From assembly GCA_002371495.1 (NCBI GenBank), contig DFIX01000060.1, forward strand, positions 1 through 27,719: DNA of 27,719 nucleotides, given 5' to 3'. The stretch comes from Eggerthellaceae bacterium UBA3686 (GTDB lineage: Bacteria > Actinomycetota > Coriobacteriia > Coriobacteriales > Eggerthellaceae). Position 1 is the stretch's first letter. Each line of letters starts with the position of its first letter. Of this stretch, positions 15,508-22,568 are shown in pieces. The position numbers were made by a program, and so were the translations under genes. Below the pieces are notes generated by a model. That model worked only from the letters and a program-made list of their open reading frames with translations, did no database searches and was not told where the DNA came from.

Positions 15508-16287
15508 ATGACGTTAGCTCAATTCAACATGGACGGTCGCGTAGCGCTCATCACGGGCGCCAGCTCGCGCGGCATTGGAAACGGCTCGGCGAAGATCCTC
15601 GCCGAGGCTGGCGCGAAGGTGTTCCTGGTGGCGCGTCGCGAGGATAAGCTGCAAGCAGCCGTCGCCGAGATCGAGGCAGCTGGTGGCGAGGCCGGTTACG
15701 CGGTGGCCGACGTTTCCGACGAGATGCAGTGCAAGGCCGCCGTCGAGGCGTGCATCGAGAAGTTCGGCGCGCTGGACGTCATGGTGCTCGCGTCGGGCAT
15801 CAGCGGCAAGAACGAGCGCAGCCTCGAGGACGCGTTCGACGTCGAGAACTACCGTAAGGTGCTCGGCATCAACTTGGACGGCGTGTACTTCATGCTGAAG
15901 TACGGCTATGCCGAGTGCGCCAAGGGCGGTCACGGATCTATCGTGTTCGTCAACTCGCTGGCGGGTTTCCACGCCGCTGGCAGCATGGCATATGCGGCTT
16001 CGAAGGGCGCCATCCGCGCCTGGACGCAGAATCTTGCCAAGAAGCTCGCGCCAAGCAAGGTGCGTGTGAACGCTGTCATTCCCGGTCTCATCGATACCGA
16101 GATGACGCATCCGGCCGGTATGGACGAGCTGTTCGAGAAGTACGTCGCGCCCAATGCCGCGAAGATCCCGCTGGGGCGTCTCGGCAACATCGACGACATC
16201 GCCAACGGCGTGCTGTACCTGGCTTCGGACGCATCCGAGTGGGTGACGGGCCACAGCATCCTCATCGACGGCGGCGAACTGGCGTAA
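15508..16287 (+). CDS. Short-chain dehydrogenase/reductase (SDR) B
   Basis: This is a 259-residue SDR. The cofactor site is ITGASSRGIGNG, with the same extra residue as SDR A, followed by VARREDKL. The catalytic residues are S150, Y162 and K166 (MAYAASKGAIRAW), with PGLIDTEMTHP and LIDGGE at the end. It is closely paralogous to SDR A, with shared blocks such as AKVFL.ARRE, IEAAGG and INLDGVY. ATG 15508 is chosen because AAGGAG lies eight bases before it. A longer in-frame reading to 15418 would run through the inverted repeat. A ketone or ring reductase role in module B parallel to SDR A is inferred. Confidence 0.92.
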   Translation: MTLAQFNMDGRVALITGASSRGIGNGSAKILAEAGAKVFLVARREDKLQAAVAEIEAAGGEAGYAVADVSDEMQCKAAVEACIEKFGALDVMVLASGISGKNERSLEDAFDVENYRKVLGINLDGVYFMLKYGYAECAKGGHGSIVFVNSLAGFHAAGSMAYAASKGAIRAWTQNLAKKLAPSKVRVNAVIPGLIDTEMTHPAGMDELFEKYVAPNAAKIPLGRLGNIDDIANGVLYLASDASEWVTGHSILIDGGELA

Positions 16288-16305
16288 GAAAGACAAAAAC
16301 CGCTC

Positions 16306-16367
16306 GGCGAGCTTTCCCAAGGGACTTCCGAGAGGGTGGTTAGGAGCACCCTTCCGGTTGGCTCGCC
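16306..16367 (+). promoter_or_regulatory. Multi-stem structured leader before the MFS transporter
   Basis: GGCGAGC (16306-16312) pairs with GCTCGCC (16361-16367), enclosing a second stem AGGGTG/CACCCT (about 16333-16352). The structure ends 33 bases before the transporter start. It could be a terminator, an attenuator or a ligand-responsive leader. No known riboswitch class was recognised. Confidence 0.4.
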
Positions 16368-16400
16368 AGAGCAGACCGATACTTATTGTAAGGGGAAACC

Positions 16401-17852
16401 ATGGAAGCAACTGAAACAAAGCAAAACGCTTTTCAAGCTGCACCGAATTCGAAGAAACTCATGACGGTTATCGGCGTGTATTGTGGCGTCTTCGCCAATC
16501 TGCTCGTTTCGATGACCAACTCGACGCTCTTTCCTGCTGCTGCAGCCGAAATCGGCGGCATGGAAATCTACGGTCTGGCACAGGGCATCAGCGGCATCCT
16601 GAGCGTATGTGCCATGCCTATTTTCGGGTTCATCGCAGCGCGAAACCCGCATCTGAAGCGCACCCTGCTCGCACTCGGCCTGGGTGTGGGCGCCATCGTG
16701 TTGCTCGTCCGTGCGATTGCGCCTTCGATGATGGTCATCATCGTGGCGAATGTGTTCTGGGGAATGGTGAGCGCCGGCGTGTTCGCCGTGGGCTTCACGA
16801 TGATCCGCGACGTGTACGACCGGAAGCAGGCGGGCGTGTATTTGGGCCTGGTCGGCACTATGATGTCGATCGCCACGATCGTCGGCCCGTTCCTGGGCGG
16901 CATCGTCATCGACCGCATCAGCTGGCGCGTGTGGTGCTGGATCCTGTTCGCGATCCTGGCCGTGGCCTTCATCATTGTACTGATGGGCGTCAAGGTTACT
17001 AAGGAAGAAGTTGCCGACCTCGCTCGCAAGGGCGGCGCGTTCGATTTTGCCGGAGCTATCGTTATCACGATTTTCCTCGGCTGCCTCATCCTCGCGCTAT
17101 CCATGGGCGGGAGCTACGTGCGCTTCGGCACGCCGTTGAATACCGGCCTGCTCGTCGTTGCGCTCATTTCGCTCGTTGTGCTCGCGTTCATCATTCGCAA
17201 GAAGCAAAACGACGCCATCATACCCGTCGATGCCTTGAAGGATCGCAACACGGTCGTACTCGCCAGCGCGAACTTCCTGCATAACTTCGGCGCCATGGCC
17301 CTGTCGTTCTTCATCGCCGGTTTCATCATGCGTCAACTGACTGAGGACCCGATCTGCCTGACTATAGGCCCTGCTTTGGCCGGTGGCCTCGCAAGCGTTC
17401 TCATGGCGGTGCTTGGCCTGTTCCTGAGCCCGGTTTTCGGTAAGATGATCGCCAAGTCCGGTACTGCGAAGAACGTCATGACGCTCGGCAATGTGTTCCG
17501 CGTTATCGTCATGGCGGCTTTCGTCTTCGTGCTCGTGCCAGGCGTGCCGGTATGGGTCATCTACGTGCTCATGTTCCTGGCTGGTGTCTTCGACTCGCAG
17601 CAGAAGGCTACCCAATCCGCTGCGCCGCAGATTATGTTGAGTGCCGAGCTGCGCACGATCGGCAACTCGACGATCCAGCTCGGCCAGAGCTTGGGCGCAG
17701 GCATCGGCATGGCCATCTTCACCCTGCTCGTAGGCATGAACCCTGCTGGTGGCATGCGCATGTGCATGATCGTCGCGCTGGTGGCCTGGATCGTCCTGTT
17801 CTTCATCACGTTCCTGCTGAAGAAGCCCGAAGCCGATCAGGTCGAGGACTAG
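16401..17852 (+). CDS. MFS transporter, DHA2 (14-TM, EmrB/QacA-like)
   Basis: This is a 483-residue, strongly hydrophobic protein with about 14 predicted membrane spans beginning at MTVIGVYCGVFANLLVSMTN. TM5 contains a motif C-like run (GLVGTMMSIATIVGPFLGG). The usual motif A basic loop after TM2 is degenerate (GFIAARNPHLKRTLL). It would exchange a small organic solute against protons. In this context it is either substrate importer or product exporter. AAGGGGAA precedes ATG 16401. It follows SDR B by 113 bases across a structured leader, and tandem terminators follow it. Confidence 0.9.
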   Translation: MEATETKQNAFQAAPNSKKLMTVIGVYCGVFANLLVSMTNSTLFPAAAAEIGGMEIYGLAQGISGILSVCAMPIFGFIAARNPHLKRTLLALGLGVGAIVLLVRAIAPSMMVIIVANVFWGMVSAGVFAVGFTMIRDVYDRKQAGVYLGLVGTMMSIATIVGPFLGGIVIDRISWRVWCWILFAILAVAFIIVLMGVKVTKEEVADLARKGGAFDFAGAIVITIFLGCLILALSMGGSYVRFGTPLNTGLLVVALISLVVLAFIIRKKQNDAIIPVDALKDRNTVVLASANFLHNFGAMALSFFIAGFIMRQLTEDPICLTIGPALAGGLASVLMAVLGLFLSPVFGKMIAKSGTAKNVMTLGNVFRVIVMAAFVFVLVPGVPVWVIYVLMFLAGVFDSQQKATQSAAPQIMLSAELRTIGNSTIQLGQSLGAGIGMAIFTLLVGMNPAGGMRMCMIVALVAWIVLFFITFLLKKPEADQVED

Positions 17853-17894
17853 TTCCGATGTGGCGGTCGATCCGCCATCTGCAAGCCAACCCCA

Positions 17895-17972
17895 AGCGGT
17901 CGCGTTTGCTCCTTTAGCGACCGCTGTGAACGAACGGGCTTGCCGGCTTCCCCTCCTGCTGGCAGGCCCGTT
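17895..17972 (+). terminator. Two tandem hairpins after the MFS gene
   Basis: AGCGGTCGC (17895-17903) pairs with GCGACCGCT (17917-17925). AACGGGCTTGCC (17933-17944) pairs with GGCAGGCCCGTT (17961-17972) with one wobble, and TTT runs on from its end. A smaller stem, GGCGG/CCGCC, precedes them near 17863. Confidence 0.65.
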
Positions 17973-18010
17973 TCCCCAAACGAAATACGACGATAAGAGG
18001 AAGGATCATC

Positions 18011-18649
18011 ATGACCGAGATCGTCTCCAAGGATTTCGAGAGCTATTTCAAGGGAAAGGACTGGGTCCATCAGCTCGGCTTCTGCGCACCAGATTGGCGC
18101 CAGTTCATGATTGAGCACAACAAGTTGTTCGGATCGGGCCCGTTCTTCTACACGACCAACACGTTCGGCAAGCTGCTCTACCACGGCGAGGAAGTAGACT
18201 GCACGGGCCTCGAGTTCCATGCGAGCTACGGCGCGTGGGGCAGCCACTCCATCGAGGTCGTCACGCAGAACGACTGGTCTATTCCGACCATGTTCACGGA
18301 GCTCAACAAGCAGGACGAGCCGGGGCTGAACCACGTGCACATCTTCGTGGACAGCTTGGCCGAAGCGCAAGAGGCGTGCGACTTCTACGGCATTCCCGTT
18401 ATCACCGTCGGCTACCCCGACCTTGAGAACGCGCTCGAGAAGGCGCGTGCGACCGGGGCGGACGAGGAGATGGTCCGCGCGAATGCAGGCAAGCCGTCGT
18501 TCATGGTGGCCGACATGCGCAAGAAGGTCGGCTTCGCGGTGCAGTTCATCGAACCGCGCGCCAAGCGCCTGCACGACGCTATCCTGGGCGCCAAGGACAA
18601 ATGGGACGGCAATCCCGACCACATGTTCATCCCGATGGGTGGCAAGTAA
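18011..18649 (+). CDS. VOC-family protein, long form (B)
   Basis: This is a 212-residue paralogue of the 9379 protein. Matching blocks are DWVHQLGF, IEHNKLFGSGPFFYTTNTFG, SYGAWGSHSIEVV, GLNHVHIFVDSLAEAQEACD, FMVADMRKKVGFAVQFIEP and a closing DKWDGNPDHMFIPMG. Candidate metal ligands are the His in VHQ, Glu in IEVV, His in HVHIF and Glu in FIEP. GAGGAAGGATC precedes the ATG at 18011. It is followed by a clear terminator, so it ends a transcription unit. Having one such long VOC gene at the end of each module supports a paired function with the SDR and Mo enzyme. Confidence 0.88.
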   Translation: MTEIVSKDFESYFKGKDWVHQLGFCAPDWRQFMIEHNKLFGSGPFFYTTNTFGKLLYHGEEVDCTGLEFHASYGAWGSHSIEVVTQNDWSIPTMFTELNKQDEPGLNHVHIFVDSLAEAQEACDFYGIPVITVGYPDLENALEKARATGADEEMVRANAGKPSFMVADMRKKVGFAVQFIEPRAKRLHDAILGAKDKWDGNPDHMFIPMGGK

Positions 18650-18677
18650 TCGCTATCAACTGGGGGCTGTGATCTCG

Positions 18678-18712
18678 ATTGGGTGACACTGTGCGCAAGT
18701 GTCACCCAATTT
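18678..18712 (+). terminator. Terminator after the long VOC gene B
   Basis: ATTGGGTGACACT (18678-18690) and AGTGTCACCCAAT (18698-18710) form a perfect 13-bp stem with a seven-base loop followed by TT. Confidence 0.7.
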
Positions 18713-18729
18713 GCGTTAAAGCACCTCTA

Positions 18730-18765
18730 TTGGAAATTGAACCGTCCGAGTTGAGGCTGCACAAT
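18730..18765 (+). promoter_or_regulatory. Candidate promoter with shared TTGGAAATTGAACC motif
   Basis: The 14-base motif at 18730-18743 differs by one base from the copy at 10874-10887. TTGAAC (18738-18743) followed after 16 bases by CACAAT (18760-18765) makes a reasonable -35/-10 pair 36 bases before the next gene. Confidence 0.45.
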
Positions 18766-18801
18766 ACCTGGTAGGGAAACTAGTCGAGGGGGTTGTTCGA
18801 C

Positions 18802-19188
18802 GTGGCTGGGCCCGTTGACATAATCGAGCAATTGAAACGTGACGGCAAGCTGAAGGCGCTTCCCATCAAGACGACCGACAAGCGCACCGGAGCGCTCGTC
18901 GCCTACGATGGGACCGAGCTTTGCGAGTTCTGGGCGAACGACAGCACATGGGTGCCGGAAGGCGAGTTAGGCGATGGTGCGGTGCGCTATCTGGGGAGCG
19001 CAACCCATGCCGGGCACATCGAGCTCAAGGCGCTTTACGTGCTGTTCGGAGGCACTTGGTACAACATCCTGACGGGCAAGCCCGACAAGGCGGCTTGTCC
19101 GCTCGCGGCCCCGATGCTGGGTGCGGCAACGCATAAAAAGGGACAGTCCCCGTTCATGAATCTTCATAGCGAAAGGGCGGCATCATGA
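18802..19188 (+). CDS. Uncharacterised protein, translationally coupled to the FKBP gene
   Basis: This is about 128 residues from GTG 18802 (a TTG at 18793 is in frame). GAGGGGG lies nine bases before the GTG. The body (IEQLKRDGKLKALPIKTTDK ... GTELCEFWANDSTWVPEG ... IELKALYVLFGGTWYNILTG) is not a family I recognise. It has no signal peptide or membrane segment. The last 20 residues are encoded by a repeat-like AAAAAGGGACAGTCCCC string, so the natural C-terminus may have been replaced. Its TGA stop overlaps the ATG of the FKBP gene (ATGA at 19185-19188), a sign of coupled translation. Confidence 0.65.
   Translation: MAGPVDIIEQLKRDGKLKALPIKTTDKRTGALVAYDGTELCEFWANDSTWVPEGELGDGAVRYLGSATHAGHIELKALYVLFGGTWYNILTGKPDKAACPLAAPMLGAATHKKGQSPFMNLHSERAAS
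19135..19156. repeat. Short repeat-like palindrome inside the 3' end of the unknown gene
   Basis: AAAAAGGGACAGTCCCC, with the exact palindrome GGGACAGTCCC at 19140-19150, resembles strings I know from intergenic repeats in several bacteria. Here it is translated as KKGQSP. Only one copy is seen in this window. Confidence 0.4.
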
Positions 19189-19697
19189 TCGAAATCGGTA
19201 GACGCGTGGGCGTGCTCTACGAAGGGCGCTTAGAAGACGGAACGGTGTTCGATTGCTCGGATTGGCACAAGGGCAATCCGCTCGAGTTCACGATCGGGAA
19301 CAGCATGGTCATTCCAGGACTCGAGAAAGCCGTTGCGGATATGTCGGCCTACGAGAAGCGCACGGTCACCATTCCGGCGCGCGAGGCGTACGGCGAGCGC
19401 GACGAGCGCTTGATCGAGAGCGTGCCGACCGCCGATTTTCCCGACGCCGACAAGCTTCCCGTTGGACAGTTCATCATGCTCGACTTGCCGGGCGAGCGCA
19501 GGCGGCTGAAGGTCGTCTCGGTCGACGACCGCGAAATCGTCTTCGATGGCAACCACGAGCTCGCGGGCCGCGACTTGACGTTCGATTTGGAAGTCGTGTC
19601 GATTCTGGGCGAGACCGGTTCGCTCGTGGAAAACGAGCAGCATGCCGAGGGCTGCACGTGCGGCTGCCACCGCTTCAAGGAGCAATCGCGCGCGTAA
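19185..19697 (+). CDS. SlyD-like FKBP peptidyl-prolyl isomerase with Cys/His tail (B)
   Basis: This is a 170-residue protein with the complete SlyD layout: YEGRLEDGTVFD, FTIGNSMVIPGLEKAVADMS, VTIPAREAYGERDERLIESV, an insert-in-flap domain (about 75-130) and DLTFDLEVVSI. The tail H153...GCTCGCH (C157, C159, C161, H162) is the same type as in the short protein at 7648 and should bind zinc or nickel. Family role: proline isomerisation, chaperoning and metal delivery. Its recurrence in both modules hints at help in folding or metal loading of the Mo/Fe-S or VOC enzymes (inference). Its ATG overlaps the previous stop. Confidence 0.9.
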   Translation: MIEIGRRVGVLYEGRLEDGTVFDCSDWHKGNPLEFTIGNSMVIPGLEKAVADMSAYEKRTVTIPAREAYGERDERLIESVPTADFPDADKLPVGQFIMLDLPGERRRLKVVSVDDREIVFDGNHELAGRDLTFDLEVVSILGETGSLVENEQHAEGCTCGCHRFKEQSRA

Positions 19698-19830
19698 GAA
19701 ATCGAGTGAGTCGGGGTAACGGAGGCATCGACTCGTTCGGCAAAAGTAGCCGTTCGGCCACTGTTGGATGTGGGTTCGGTCGGCTAATCTGGAACATGTC
19801 GACAACGGATGAGAAAAGGGGGTTGGTGCC

Positions 19831-20196
19831 ATGTGCTATGCGGCATCATGCAATCCGCTGTGCGGCGATTGCCGCCCGAAGCGCATCGTGCAGGCGCACT
19901 GCCCCGAATGCGGGCTTCTCGCCGAGATGTCGCGTGACGAGTACCTCATCTACTTCGAGCTTCCGCACCGCAAGAGCGTCATGGAGAAGAAGATCATCGA
20001 GCGCGGTGGCGTTTCCACGCCCGTATGCGCCGGTTGTGGTGCTGACCTGACCGAAGCGTTCCGAGAGGCCGTTCAGCCAGCCGAGTGCCATTCGAACCGC
20101 ATCATATGCGGCTTTCCCTGCGGCCGCAAGAACGATTCCTACCGCGAGGGCTCACGCGGCTGCCCCACCATGGTGCCGCTCGGCAAGCTCAAGTGA
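19831..20196 (+). CDS. Cys-rich zinc-binding protein, unknown function
   Basis: This 121-residue protein opens with MCYAASCNPLCGDCRPKR and has further paired cysteines in HCPECG, CAGCGAD and CGFPCGRK. At least two zinc-ribbon-like pairs are present. The central part (DEYLIYFELPHRKSVMEKKI) is unremarkable. No signal or membrane segment is seen. A GGGGG run lies upstream of the start. It follows the FKBP gene by 133 bases and is the last recognisable gene of module B. I do not know this family. A metal or redox accessory role is only suggested by its cysteines and neighbours. Confidence 0.72.
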   Translation: MCYAASCNPLCGDCRPKRIVQAHCPECGLLAEMSRDEYLIYFELPHRKSVMEKKIIERGGVSTPVCAGCGADLTEAFREAVQPAECHSNRIICGFPCGRKNDSYREGSRGCPTMVPLGKLK

Positions 20197-20373
20197 ACTA
20201 ACGAGTCGGCCCCCGCTTGTCGAAGCTAGTCCGTCATGGTCATCGTGTGCACTATGATGAGGCCATGTCATCGGGGAAGGATGGTTGAAATGGCGAGCGT
20301 TGACGAGGCGCTAAGAGAGACGTTCTGCCACCCATTCGACGTAATATCGCAATCGTTCACCATACGAGGACAA

Positions 20374-20412
20374 AAGACCCCGTTTGTCCACCAAGTGGGC
20401 AAACGGGGTCTT
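20374..20412 (+). terminator. Long hairpin in the 20.2-20.7 kb intergenic stretch
   Basis: AAGACCCCGTTTG (20374-20386) pairs with CAAACGGGGTCTT (20400-20412), and the stem continues inward through CCAC/GTGG to a three-base loop, giving about 18 pairs. This is a probable terminator of a transcript entering from the left. Bases 20197-20373 contain no convincing gene. A weak reading from 20290 runs straight into this hairpin. Confidence 0.65.
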
Positions 20413-20429
20413 CATTGGCTACTGTTCAG

Positions 20430-20512
20430 CCTTCTCGTCTGCAAATACGATGAATGCATCTTTGATGGCGCCATGAGAGGGGCGCCATCTCCAGCAAGCT
20501 CAGACGAGAAGG
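20430..20512 (+). repeat. Nested stem-loop element
   Basis: CCTTCTCGTCTG (20430-20441) pairs with CAGACGAGAAGG (20501-20512), enclosing GATGGCGCC (20464-20472) paired with GGCGCCATC (20481-20489). Both stems are perfect. It directly follows the 20374 hairpin. It could be a structured RNA leader or a palindromic repeat. No riboswitch class was recognised. Confidence 0.5.
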
Positions 20513-20522
20513 GGGAATCTCT

Positions 20523-20703
20523 ATGGGTACGCTCATTACCCAGCCGGCTAAGTACCGCATCAAGTTCGATCCCACGTATTGTCGCATGTGCGAGACAGGT
20601 TCCGCCCCCTGCTGCGTTGCAGGTTCCTTTAAGGTTGAGATGGCACAATGCATTTGTGCCGGGAAGGATAGTTTCCCGGTAAAGCAGGAAAGGAACATGC
20701 ATT
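20523..20703 (+). other. Doubtful short Cys-rich reading frame before the lipoprotein
   Basis: An ATG at 20523 follows AAGGGGG by seven bases, a very good site. The frame reads MGTLITQPAKYRIKFDPTYC, RMCETGSAPCC and further cysteines, loosely recalling a ferredoxin motif. It has no stop before the lipoprotein gene and runs on through it out of frame, so if real it is a decayed remnant or a leader. The same DNA holds small stems, GGCACAA/TTGTGCC (about 20642-20660) and CCGGGAA/TTCCCGG (about 20659-20678). Confidence 0.25.
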
Positions 20704-22230
20704 ATGAAGGCGAAGAAACTTGGAGCCGTCATTATTTCGGCCATGTTGTCTGTAATGGTGGTCACGGGGTGCAGTGGCACGAGTGGCGTCTCCGAAAGTG
20801 CGGATTCGTCAACGACGAGCGCGTCGATTCAATCGGCTTCGACGGAGTCGAGCTCGATGAGCGCACCGTCCGACGCGCCGAGCGGAAATTCGGCCCCGCC
20901 CGACATGCCGAGCGGTGGTTCGGGTGCTCCCGATGGCGGCTCGATGAGCGCTCCCCCCGATGCTCCCGGCGGTTCTGGCGGCCCCGGCGGTGCGCCCGGT
21001 GGCAGCTCGGCTGATGTGGAATACACGGCCAACACCGAAATTACGTCGGCCGATACGCAAGATGGCCAGACGTATGCCTCGCAGACGGCCGACGAGAGCG
21101 CGCTAATCGTGAACTCGGCAGACGACGTGACGCTTTCGAACATTACGCTCACGAAATCGGGCGACTCCGACGGCGGCGACAACTGCAACTTCTACGGCCT
21201 CAATGCCGGCCTGCTCGTCATGGGCGGATCGACCACAACGATTAACGGTGGCACTATTCAGACCGACGCCGATGGCGCCAACGGCATCTTCTCGTATGGC
21301 GGCAATGGTGGCCAGAACGGCGCCGAGGGCGATGGCACGACGGTCAACGTCAGCGACGTGACCATTACCACTACGGGCAGCGGGTCGGGCGGTATCATGA
21401 CAACCGGCGGCGGCGTCACGAACGCGAGCAACCTGACCGTCACCACCTCGGGCGGCTCGTCCGCACCCATCCGCACAGACCGCGGCGGCGGCACCGTCAA
21501 CGTCGACGGGGGCACGTACACCTCGAACGGCCTGGGTTCGCCTGCGATCTACTCGACAGCCGACGTCAACGTTGCCAACGCGACTTTGGTTTCGAACCTG
21601 TCCGAGGGCGTGTGCATCGAGGGCAAGAACTCCATCGAGCTTACGGACTGCGACCTGACAGCCAACAACACCAAGTGCAACGGCAACGCCACGTTCCTCG
21701 ACTCGATCATGATCTACCAATCGATGTCGGGCGATGCCGATAGCGGCACCTCGTCGTTCACCATGAACGGGGGCACGCTCACAAGCAAGAGCGGTCACAT
21801 CTTCCATGTGACCAACACGAACGCGGTCATCAACCTTGACGGCGTGAAGCTGGTCAACGAGGACGACGCCGACGTCTTGCTGTCGGTATGCGCTGACGGT
21901 TGGAGCGGCGCCGACAACGTGGCGACGCTCAACGCGACGGGCCAGGAGCTTAAGGGGACGATTCTCGTCGGCAGCGACTCCACGCTTACGCTGAACCTGA
22001 CCGATGGCTCTACGTACGAGGGCGCCATCAGCGGCGAAATCGCCAACGCCAGCGGCGAGGCCGTTTCGACAGAAGTCGGCACCGTCAACGTCACGCTCGA
22101 CTCCACGAGCAAATGGACGCTTACGGCCGACACGTACGTGACCTCGTTCGATGGTGACGCAGCCAACGTCATCGCAAACGGCCACACACTTTACGTGAAC
22201 GGCGAGGCCCTCAGCGGCACGAGCGCGTAA
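20704..22230 (+). CDS. Surface lipoprotein with Ser/Gly/Pro linker and parallel beta-helix
   Basis: This is a 508-residue protein. It has a lipoprotein signal peptide (KKLGAVIISAMLSVMVVTGC) with lipobox VTGC and lipidated C23. Residues about 24-100 are a low-complexity linker of Ser, Pro, Gly, Ala and Asp with repeated APPD and PSGG units. Residues about 105-505 are short beta-helix turns rich in Asn, Thr, Gly and Asp (VTLSNITLTKSG, TTTINGGTIQTD, GTVNVDGGTYTSN, WTLTADTYVTSFDG), as in pectate-lyase-fold or adhesin-like proteins. No catalytic set is evident. It is likely anchored outside the membrane, binding polysaccharide or host surfaces. It is not obviously tied to the Mo-enzyme modules. 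AGGAAAGGAAC precedes the start; an ATG at 20697 is out of frame. Confidence 0.87.
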   Translation: MKAKKLGAVIISAMLSVMVVTGCSGTSGVSESADSSTTSASIQSASTESSSMSAPSDAPSGNSAPPDMPSGGSGAPDGGSMSAPPDAPGGSGGPGGAPGGSSADVEYTANTEITSADTQDGQTYASQTADESALIVNSADDVTLSNITLTKSGDSDGGDNCNFYGLNAGLLVMGGSTTTINGGTIQTDADGANGIFSYGGNGGQNGAEGDGTTVNVSDVTITTTGSGSGGIMTTGGGVTNASNLTVTTSGGSSAPIRTDRGGGTVNVDGGTYTSNGLGSPAIYSTADVNVANATLVSNLSEGVCIEGKNSIELTDCDLTANNTKCNGNATFLDSIMIYQSMSGDADSGTSSFTMNGGTLTSKSGHIFHVTNTNAVINLDGVKLVNEDDADVLLSVCADGWSGADNVATLNATGQELKGTILVGSDSTLTLNLTDGSTYEGAISGEIANASGEAVSTEVGTVNVTLDSTSKWTLTADTYVTSFDGDAANVIANGHTLYVNGEALSGTSA

Positions 22231-22249
22231 CGAGCGCAACGGCATAAAA

Positions 22250-22326
22250 CCGACAATTTGGGGAGTCTCCCTTGCCAAGAAGGGGAGTCTCCCCTTCTTG
22301 GCAAGGGAGACTCCCCAAATTGTCGG
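22250..22326. repeat. 77-base perfect palindrome after the lipoprotein gene
   Basis: Bases 22250-22287 and 22289-22326 are exact inverted copies of 38 bases around one central base (T22288). GGGGAGTCTCCC-type units recur within each arm, so smaller hairpins are also possible. It begins 19 bases after the stop and should end transcription from either side even without a T-run. Bases 22327-22568 that follow hold no gene. A site AAGGAAAGG at their end serves the next SDR. Confidence 0.85.
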
Positions 22327-22568
22327 AAGACTGCCACGGCATGAGGTGATTTTCTCTTAACGAGGGTTCACCGGAGCATTGCGCTTTGCTGATGCTGGCG
22401 GATGCTGAAAAATGCGAATTCGAGCCTTGTGCTAACAAGAAGATGACCCGCTTGCCCGCAAAATGGTAGAGATGGCGGAAGAAAAAGCCTCCGTTAAAAT
22501 CATTCACTGCATCTGTGGTAGTTTAAGGATGTTGGTTTGGTAATAGTTTTGAAGGAAAGGATTCACGC

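Noticed and set aside
20290..20682. Possible gene starting MASVDEALRETFCHPF
   Set aside because: The frame crosses the 20374 and 20430 hairpins and its composition becomes random. At most a short fragment could be real.
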